A stretch of 64,000 nucleotides of DNA from Nonomuraea aurantiaca. GTDB lineage: Bacteria > Actinomycetota > Actinomycetes > Streptosporangiales > Streptosporangiaceae. How positions within the stretch are numbered: position 1 is the stretch's first letter; each line of letters begins with the position of its first letter. The stretch lies in contig NZ_JAIWNB010000006.1 of the NCBI RefSeq assembly GCF_020215705.1, positions 363,338 to 427,337 on the forward strand, given 5' to 3'. The translations under genes and the position numbers were made by a program. The notes beneath the pieces were generated by a model, which worked only from the letters and a program-made list of their open reading frames with translations, made no database searches and was not told the origin of the DNA. Of the stretch, positions 58,632 to 64,000 are shown in pieces.

Positions 58632-61600
58632 CTAGATCGATTCCGCGAACGTCACGTCGACCCAGTAGTTGGTGGACTGGTAGCTCCCCGTGGGGAACGT
58701 GTTCGTGGCGCCGTAGCCATACACACCGTTCCCGCCCGAACTGGCGCTCGCCGGCGCCGTCAAAGGCCCGTTGCTGAACGCATTGAGGAAATACAACCGC
58801 GACGTCGAATAATTACCGGACGACGTATAATAGGACGCCACATACGTGGTATTCGCCGTTACCGCCACCGGGGTGGCGAAGTTCACCTGCTGCCAGCCCG
58901 AGGCCGACTCATTGGTGAAGGTCGCGCTCGCCAGCAACGTCCCGCTCGCGCTCCACAGACTTCCCACATGAGTCCCCGTGTTCAGCGAACCCTTGAAGAA
59001 CCGGATGCCACTGATGAGACCGCTCGTCGTCGTCTTGAACTTCACTCCGAGGGTGACCGACGAGGCATCGGGGAACGACTGAGTAGCCGGAACCGCCGTG
59101 GGGTCCCACAGGCTGAAGGTCGGCACGAATACCACGTCGACCCAGTAGTTGGTGGCCTGGAACGTCTGGGTCGGGAACGCGTTCGTGCCGCCGTAGGCGT
59201 ACACACCGTTCCCGCCCGAATCGGCGCTCGACGGCGCGGTCAAAGGACCGTTGATGTACGGAGTGGTGAAATACGGCCGGGTCACCGAATAGAAACCAGA
59301 TGACGTAAAATAAGACGCGGTATACGTGGTATTTGCCGTGACTCCCACCGGGGTGGAGAAATTCACCTCCTGCCAGCCCGACGCCGACTCACCGGTGAAG
59401 GTCGCGCTCGCCAGCAACGCCCCGCTCGCGCTCCACAGACTTCCCACATGAGTCCCCGTGTTCAGCGAACCCTTGAAGAACCGGATACCGTTGATGACGC
59501 CGCTGGTCGAGGCCGTGAACTTCACCCCGAGGGTGACCGCCTGGTTATCCGGATGCGACTCGACCGCTGGAAGCGCCGTCTCGTCCCACAGGCTGTTGGA
59601 TGACGTGAAAACCACGTCGACCCAGTAGTTGGTGTCCTGGAAGGTCTGGGTCGGGAAAGTGCCTGTCGAGCTGTAGGCGTAGACCCCGTTCCCGCCTGAA
59701 TCGGCGCTCGCCAGCGCGGTCAAAGGATCGCTATTGAACGAACTGGTGAAATACGGCCGCGACACGGAATAAAAGCCCGACGTATGATAGGACGCGATAT
59801 ACGTGGTATCCGCGCTCACTGCCACCGGGATGGAGAAATCTACCTGCTGCCAGCCACTCGCTGTCTCATTCGTGAAGGTTGCTTGCGCGAGGAGCGTCCC
59901 GGTGGAACTCCATAGATGGCCGACGTGGGTCCCCGTGTTGGCCGCGCCCTTGTAGAACCTGATTCCAGCGATGAGACCAGGGTTGGTGGCCTGGAACTTC
60001 ACCCCTAGCTCTACGGCGTCGGAATCGTTGTGCGACTCCTCGTCCGGGACAACCGTCGACGACCAGATGGTGCAGCATATCCCGCCCACGGTCACATTCA
60101 CCGTAGTCGGATTCGTCTGGATATTGCCGATATCATCGACTGCGCGAACCCTGATCGTCACGGTCCCATCGCCGCTGGGGATCCATTGGTACTGCCAGTT
60201 GCTCCGGCCGGTCGCGCGGAACCACCTTGTGCCGTCGAACGAGACTTCCACCCCCCCGACGACGCCGCCCCCGGTATCACTTGCCGTTCCCGTGACAGTG
60301 ACCGCCCGCCCCGCGACCACGCCGGCGCCGCTCGACGGATTGGTGATCGTCGACGTCGGCGGAGACGTGTCCGTCGACGGGGTCGCCGGAACCAGACCAG
60401 CCTGGAGGCTGGCCGGCTGGGCGCCCATGTCCGCGAAGAGGTTGACCGTCGCCTGCTGCATATTGATGTCCGTGGGAGTTCCGGCCCGATCATGCACGGC
60501 GTCTAGGCCCCACGCCCACTGGACAGTGCCCGCGCCGAAGACGAGCGCGCCACTGGATTGCCGGTAGAGCACCAGACTGTGTGTGGGGGTCCCGGCGCCG
60601 TATTGGCTACCGTAGTCGAGGAGAAATTTGTCGGGTGTGGTCACTGTCGTTCTCGAGTACTTGACCAGCCCGGGCGGGGTCACCTCGTTGTCGGGAGCCT
60701 CGTCCCACTCATACCCCAGAGTTCCCGCGGGGAAAGTCGCCGTCTGGCCAGGAGAAAGATTGGCGATCGACGTGTTGCGCCACAACCGCATGTCACCGAA
60801 CTCGGCGGGGACCTTTATCGAATCGTTGACGACCCCGTTGACCATGAACAGCGTGCCGGTCAGCGCGTTCTCCGGCCGCCCCCCGTCCGCCGGTGGCGGG
60901 TAACGCGGATCTCGCCACGTCCCCGTCCATGTCGAAGTCGGATCGAGCCTCGTGTTGTTCGCGAGGGTCTCCTTGTAGCAGACCATTGTCTTGAACGCGA
61001 TGCCCGGCTGCGCGATGCTGTTCTCCCACCTGGTCTTCCAGAATATCTCGTTCCCGGAGAAGAAGGAGAGGTTCACCGCGTTGTCGCGAGCGTTCTGTAC
61101 GTTGCTCCGCATCTCGTTGGACCAGTATTCGTCATGGCCGGAGGACATGAACATCTTGTGCTCGAGAATTTCCGCTCCGCCCATGGCGGTGTCCACGTTG
61201 GTGGTGTAGCTCACGTCGTACGCGTTCGCCTCGGCCCACCTGACCATCGGGTATTCAGCACCGAAGTACCAGCTCATCGGACTGGAATTCCGGGTCAGGA
61301 ACGGACGGTTGTAGCTGACCTTGAACGCCCGGCCCACCGGGGCACCTGTATAGAGGCTGTTGCCGCCGTAGTTGTTGTACGCCTGCCACGTGGCGTCAGA
61401 CGTCTGCACCAGGATGTCCGAGTGCCGGGTGTCGTCCCTGACCACGAAGATCATCTGGCTGGCTTGATCCGGCACGTCCTCCCGCACCAGCTTCGCGATA
61501 TAGACGCCGGAAACCGCGCTCGCCGGCACATCCCATGAGGCCGACACCGCCCAGTTGCCACAGTCGATCAAGCCGGTCGCGCTGTCGGTGAGACAGTTCG

Positions 61601-62309
61601 GCTGCGTCTGCGGGAGCGCGGCGGACGGCTGAACCGTCGCGATGAAGCGTGCTCCCAAGCCGCTGTAGTAGCCCGTTCGATAGATGTCCAGGCGATAGTC
61701 GGTCGCTGGGGTCAGCACCTTGAATTGCACTGTTTCCCCGTGGTTGACACTTATTTGAGTGGCATATCCCTGGATATTGAGCGAACCCGCTCCGACGATG
61801 TCCCACTCACTGGGCGGGCTGCCGGGAAGGCTGTTCTCGATGCAAATGACGGACGTCGGCGGGCACGCGGCTCTGCGGAGGCGAGCGCCGCTCTTGGCAG
61901 CTCGGCGCTCTGTCGGAGGCGGTGACGGAAGGGCGGAGCGCATGCTCGGAGATGGTGTCGGAAGGGCGGAGCGCATGCTCGGAGATGGTGTCGGAAGGGC
62001 GGAGGGTGTGCTCGGAGATGGCGTCGCGGAGGGCGTGCTCGAAGGTGGTGTCGGAAGGGCGGAGGGCGTGTCAGCTGGCACGACGACGGGTATGTCCTTC
62101 GATGAGTCCGCCGGTGATGTCGTCGAAACGCCCGCGCTGTCAGAGACGTGCTCTCCGGGCTCGGGAGTGGACGCGCGCGCGGGACCGGAGACGGCCCCGA
62201 GCAGACAGAGCAGGATGACCAGACTGTTCCCACAGGCGATCCAGAGCCTCAGGCGCCGGCGCCAGGGCTCTCGTCTGCACGCGCCGTCTCGCACCGTCAA
62301 TCTGCTCAC
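58632..62309 (-). CDS. Secreted DMFase-beta-like protein with three DUF4082 repeats
   Basis: About 1225 residues from a GTG at 62309, chosen because AAGGA lies 9 bases upstream; the frame extends 54 codons further. A signal peptide follows (LWIACGNSLVILLCLLGAVSGPARA). Residues ~50-150 are a Ser/Thr/Pro linker built from an 11-residue repeat (TPSPSMRSALP). A dimethylformamidase-beta-like domain comes next (LDIYRTGYYSGLGARFI, then FMSSGHDEYWSNEMRSNV and LSFFSGNEIFWKTRWE). Then a bacterial Ig-like strand region (TSTITNPSSGAGVVAGRAV, then FDGTRWFRATG). Three DUF4082 domains of ~160 residues each end it (WSSTVVPDEESHND, LWDETALPAVESH, LWDPTAVPATQSF). No cell-wall anchor is seen. It ends the polysaccharide region and may act on or bind the surface glycan. 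Confidence 0.85.
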   Translation of the reverse strand: MSRLTVRDGACRREPWRRRLRLWIACGNSLVILLCLLGAVSGPARASTPEPGEHVSDSAGVSTTSPADSSKDIPVVVPADTPSALPTPPSSTPSATPSPSTPSALPTPSPSMRSALPTPSPSMRSALPSPPPTERRAAKSGARLRRAACPPTSVICIENSLPGSPPSEWDIVGAGSLNIQGYATQISVNHGETVQFKVLTPATDYRLDIYRTGYYSGLGARFIATVQPSAALPQTQPNCLTDSATGLIDCGNWAVSASWDVPASAVSGVYIAKLVREDVPDQASQMIFVVRDDTRHSDILVQTSDATWQAYNNYGGNSLYTGAPVGRAFKVSYNRPFLTRNSSPMSWYFGAEYPMVRWAEANAYDVSYTTNVDTAMGGAEILEHKMFMSSGHDEYWSNEMRSNVQNARDNAVNLSFFSGNEIFWKTRWENSIAQPGIAFKTMVCYKETLANNTRLDPTSTWTGTWRDPRYPPPADGGRPENALTGTLFMVNGVVNDSIKVPAEFGDMRLWRNTSIANLSPGQTATFPAGTLGYEWDEAPDNEVTPPGLVKYSRTTVTTPDKFLLDYGSQYGAGTPTHSLVLYRQSSGALVFGAGTVQWAWGLDAVHDRAGTPTDINMQQATVNLFADMGAQPASLQAGLVPATPSTDTSPPTSTITNPSSGAGVVAGRAVTVTGTASDTGGGVVGGVEVSFDGTRWFRATGRSNWQYQWIPSGDGTVTIRVRAVDDIGNIQTNPTTVNVTVGGICCTIWSSTVVPDEESHNDSDAVELGVKFQATNPGLIAGIRFYKGAANTGTHVGHLWSSTGTLLAQATFTNETASGWQQVDFSIPVAVSADTTYIASYHTSGFYSVSRPYFTSSFNSDPLTALASADSGGNGVYAYSSTGTFPTQTFQDTNYWVDVVFTSSNSLWDETALPAVESHPDNQAVTLGVKFTASTSGVINGIRFFKGSLNTGTHVGSLWSASGALLASATFTGESASGWQEVNFSTPVGVTANTTYTASYFTSSGFYSVTRPYFTTPYINGPLTAPSSADSGGNGVYAYGGTNAFPTQTFQATNYWVDVVFVPTFSLWDPTAVPATQSFPDASSVTLGVKFKTTTSGLISGIRFFKGSLNTGTHVGSLWSASGTLLASATFTNESASGWQQVNFATPVAVTANTTYVASYYTSSGNYSTSRLYFLNAFSNGPLTAPASASSGGNGVYGYGATNTFPTGSYQSTNYWVDVTFAESI
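58921..59489 (-). repeat. 480-base DUF4082 direct repeats with near-identical patch
   Basis: The DUF4082 units inside the gene recur with a 480-base (160-codon) period. The block 58921-59006 matches 59401-59486 with a single mismatch, much closer than the surrounding protein similarity. This suggests recent unequal exchange or gene conversion between repeats. Confidence 0.7.
61926..62072 (-). repeat. 33-bp tandem repeat encoding the Ser/Pro linker
   Basis: Units of 33 bases start at 61926, 61959 and 61992, with a 27-base variant at 62025 and a partial unit at 62052. Units 1 and 2 are identical. They encode the linker TPSPSMRSALP. A 6-base-shorter variant keeps the frame. Such repeats change in number by slippage. 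Confidence 0.8.
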
Positions 62310-62781
62310 TTCATTCAATCCTTCAGACGAGTGCTGCATGAGGCGTCGGAAGTCTCCCCGTACGAGCGCCGAAGGAAGTACCGGACGCTCGCTGCCGAGG
62401 ACGTTCTTGCCAGGACTGGGTATGACTGCTCGGCGGACATGGCTGCCGAGGTTCGTCGGTGCTGGAATCACCTGCCGGCGACAAAACGGCTGTCAGATGC
62501 GTCACTGCGTTCGTCAGCGGAGTTACGACATGGCGAATGAGTCCGCGGAAGCACTCGATCTCCGTTGACGATTCTCAGGTCAACGCACCGGCTCTTCTCC
62601 AGAGGTCAGCTGTCGCCAAAGAGCCGCGGCTCGAGTGCCGCGGAACTGACCGCCCGGGCCCCCACGCTTCGCCGGACATAGTCCGGAAGCCGGTGAGCCC
62701 ATCGTGACAACGCGACAGGAAGCGACACCGAGCGCTGTACGGGGTGCAACTTCGATCATGCGTGCAGCCTGACAACGCAAA

Positions 62782-62815
62782 CGCCGTGACCGGGTGCGGA
62801 CGCCCGGTCACGGCG
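62782..62815 (-). terminator. Terminator of the right-edge DUF4082 gene
   Basis: A perfect 13-bp repeat, CGCCGTGACCGGG and its complement with an 8-base loop, 70 bases beyond the minus-strand stop at 62886. The rest of 62310-62885 shows no gene; it would carry the promoter of the gene starting at 62309. Confidence 0.75.
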
Positions 62816-62885
62816 ATCTCCTTGCCAATGATTTGTAGCGTATTAAGATTTCGCCTGGAACGGCGCCCTAAATCGGGCGGCAGGG

Positions 62886-64000
62886 CTAATCCACGCTGAA
62901 GATGACGTCCACCCAGTAGTTGGTGGCCTGGTAGCTACTCGTCGGGAAAGTGCTGGTGGCGCCGTATGTATAGACGCCGTTGCCGCCTTCGGCACCGTTC
63001 GCCAGCGCGGTGAGCGGACTGTTCGCGTATTGAGAGTTGAAATACGGGCGAGTTATCGAATAACGCCCAGACGTGGTGTGATAAGAAATGACATACGTCG
63101 TATTGGCGGTTATGGCGACCGGTGTCGCGAAGTTCACCTGCTGCCAGCCCGATGCAGTCTCATTGGAGAACGTCGCATTCGTCAGCAACTGGCCGGATGA
63201 CGTCCACAGCGCCCCCGTATGCGTACCCGTATTCAGCGAACCCTTGTAGAACCGGACACCCGTCACGGTCCCGCTCGTCGACGCCTTGAACTTGACGCCC
63301 ACCGTGACCGCGGACGTGTCGGAGTGAGACGCGACGTCCGGGACATCGGCGCTGCTCCACAGAGTCTTTATCGGCACGAACACGGGTTCTACCCAGTAGT
63401 TGGTGGCCTGGTAGCTACTCGTCGGGAAGGTGCTGGTGGCGCCGTATGTATAGACGCCGTTGCCGCCTTCGGCACCGTCCGCCAACGCGGTGAGCGGACT
63501 GTTCACGTATTGAGAGCTGAAATACGGGCGAGTTATCGAATAACGCCCAGACGTTGTGTGATAAGAAACGACATACGTCGTATTGACGGTTATGGCGACC
63601 GGCTCTGCGAAGTTCACCTGCTGCCAGCCCGACGCGGACTCACCGGAGAACGTCGCATTCGACAGCAACTGACCGGATGACGTCCACAGCGCCCCCGTAT
63701 GCGTACCCGTATTCAGCGAACCCTTATAGAACCGGACACCCGTCACAGTCCCGCTCGTCGACGCCTTGAACTTGACGCCCACCGTGACCGCCGATGTATC
63801 GCCGTAAAAAGCTACGTCCGGAACATCGGTACTACTCCACAAGCTGGTGGAAACGACTTGATTGATAGGCGGCGAGGTGCTTGGGGCGAAGTGGATGGGT
63901 TCTTCGTTGTCGAAGGTGGTTCCGCCGAGGTAGACGGCGGTGATGCGGTGTTGTCCTGTGGTGAGGGTGGAGGTGGTGAGGGTGGCGGGTTGGGTGGTGC
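62886..64000 (-). CDS. Secreted DUF4082 repeat protein, 5' end beyond the window
   Basis: The C-terminal ~371 codons of a protein that continues past 64000. An Ig-like strand pattern comes first (ATLTTSTLTTGQHRITAVYL, then TTFDNEEPIHFAPSTSPP), resembling bacterial Ig-like domains. Two DUF4082 domains of ~160 residues follow (LWSSTDVPDVAFYGD and LWSSADVPDVASHSD). They are about 94% identical in DNA over 360 bases by my hand count. The end is TNYWVDVIFSVD with no anchor. It resembles the 58632 gene but is a separate one, so the region has paralogous DUF4082 proteins. Its start and any N-terminal domain are not visible. Confidence 0.85.
   Translation of the reverse strand, partial: TTQPATLTTSTLTTGQHRITAVYLGGTTFDNEEPIHFAPSTSPPINQVVSTSLWSSTDVPDVAFYGDTSAVTVGVKFKASTSGTVTGVRFYKGSLNTGTHTGALWTSSGQLLSNATFSGESASGWQQVNFAEPVAITVNTTYVVSYHTTSGRYSITRPYFSSQYVNSPLTALADGAEGGNGVYTYGATSTFPTSSYQATNYWVEPVFVPIKTLWSSADVPDVASHSDTSAVTVGVKFKASTSGTVTGVRFYKGSLNTGTHTGALWTSSGQLLTNATFSNETASGWQQVNFATPVAITANTTYVISYHTTSGRYSITRPYFNSQYANSPLTALANGAEGGNGVYTYGATSTFPTSSYQATNYWVDVIFSVD
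62941..63780 (-). repeat. Tandem 480-base duplication of a DUF4082 domain
   Basis: 62941-63300 aligns with 63421-63780 at an exact 480-base offset, with about 21 differences in 360 positions by eye. Most of them cluster in one 60-base block. The same period is found in the neighbouring gene at 58632. Confidence 0.8.

Noticed and set aside
62459..62811. Small open frames on both strands between the two DUF4082 genes
   Set aside because: No start signals or conserved features; one overlaps the terminator at 62782-62815.

Overview
The window looks like chromosomal DNA of a high-GC actinobacterium, probably of the Streptosporangiales (Nonomuraea or Streptosporangium-like). This is inferred from strong G/C third positions, many GTG starts, F420-type enzymes (a luciferase-like monooxygenase and a PPOX-class protein), a DUF397/XRE-DUF5753/ATP-binding trio, an actinobacterial-type cytochrome b and many 4-nt ATGA/GTGA overlaps. 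No rRNA, tRNA, CRISPR array or complete insertion sequence was seen.

Layout. (1) 1-6.9 kb: a polymorphic-toxin island on the minus strand. It has a secreted DNRLRE/RHS protein split by a one-base frameshift, a small two-TM protein directly downstream that could be its immunity protein, and at the left edge a decayed RHS core joined to a copy of the C-terminus of the luciferase-like gene found at 7.2 kb. (2) 7.2-10.0 kb: luciferase-like oxidoreductase, divergent MarR regulator, and an ArsR-type regulator coupled to a tandem SRPBCC protein. (3) 10.1-16.2 kb: GDP-mannose dehydratase, then a GT4 / methyltransferase / prenyltransferase-like / DUF1702 / methyltransferase cassette whose product is unknown to me. 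(4) 16.25-19.8 kb: PPOX, ferredoxin and zinc alcohol dehydrogenase operon, AhpD-like protein, cytochrome P450. (5) 20.0-28.8 kb: ECF sigma factor with a membrane-anchored partner, a hypothetical protein, a DHFR/RibD-like protein, an orphan qcrB, the XRE trio, a frameshifted NmrA-type gene, a VapBC-type pair and a DinB protein. (6) 29.1-35.9 kb: a six-gene minus-strand sugar operon in the order ROK regulator, ABC ATPase, permease, lipoprotein, MocA-like dehydrogenase, isomerase.

(7) 36.4-64 kb: a large cell-surface polysaccharide region. It starts with an LPMTG-anchored His/Cys-rich protein, a DUF4012 protein, and a tyrosine phosphatase whose 3' end overlaps a bacterial tyrosine kinase. It continues with a WecA/TagO-like initiating transferase, three epimerases, three GT4 enzymes, UDP-glucose dehydrogenase, a large polytopic membrane protein, GT2 and GtrA. 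A set of genes that can make dTDP-Fuc4NAc (RmlA, RmlB, WecE-type aminotransferase, GNAT acetyltransferase) closes the biosynthetic part. It ends with two large secreted DUF4082 repeat proteins, one carrying a dimethylformamidase-beta-like domain; the last one runs off the right edge.

How they fit together (inference): the last 28 kb would make a surface glycan containing an amino-deoxysugar (Fuc4NAc) and probably a uronic acid. The kinase/phosphatase pair would control chain length or export, and the DUF4082 proteins may bind or modify that surface layer. I see no recognisable Wzx flippase in the window. The rest is a mosaic of independent regulatory, redox and transport modules.
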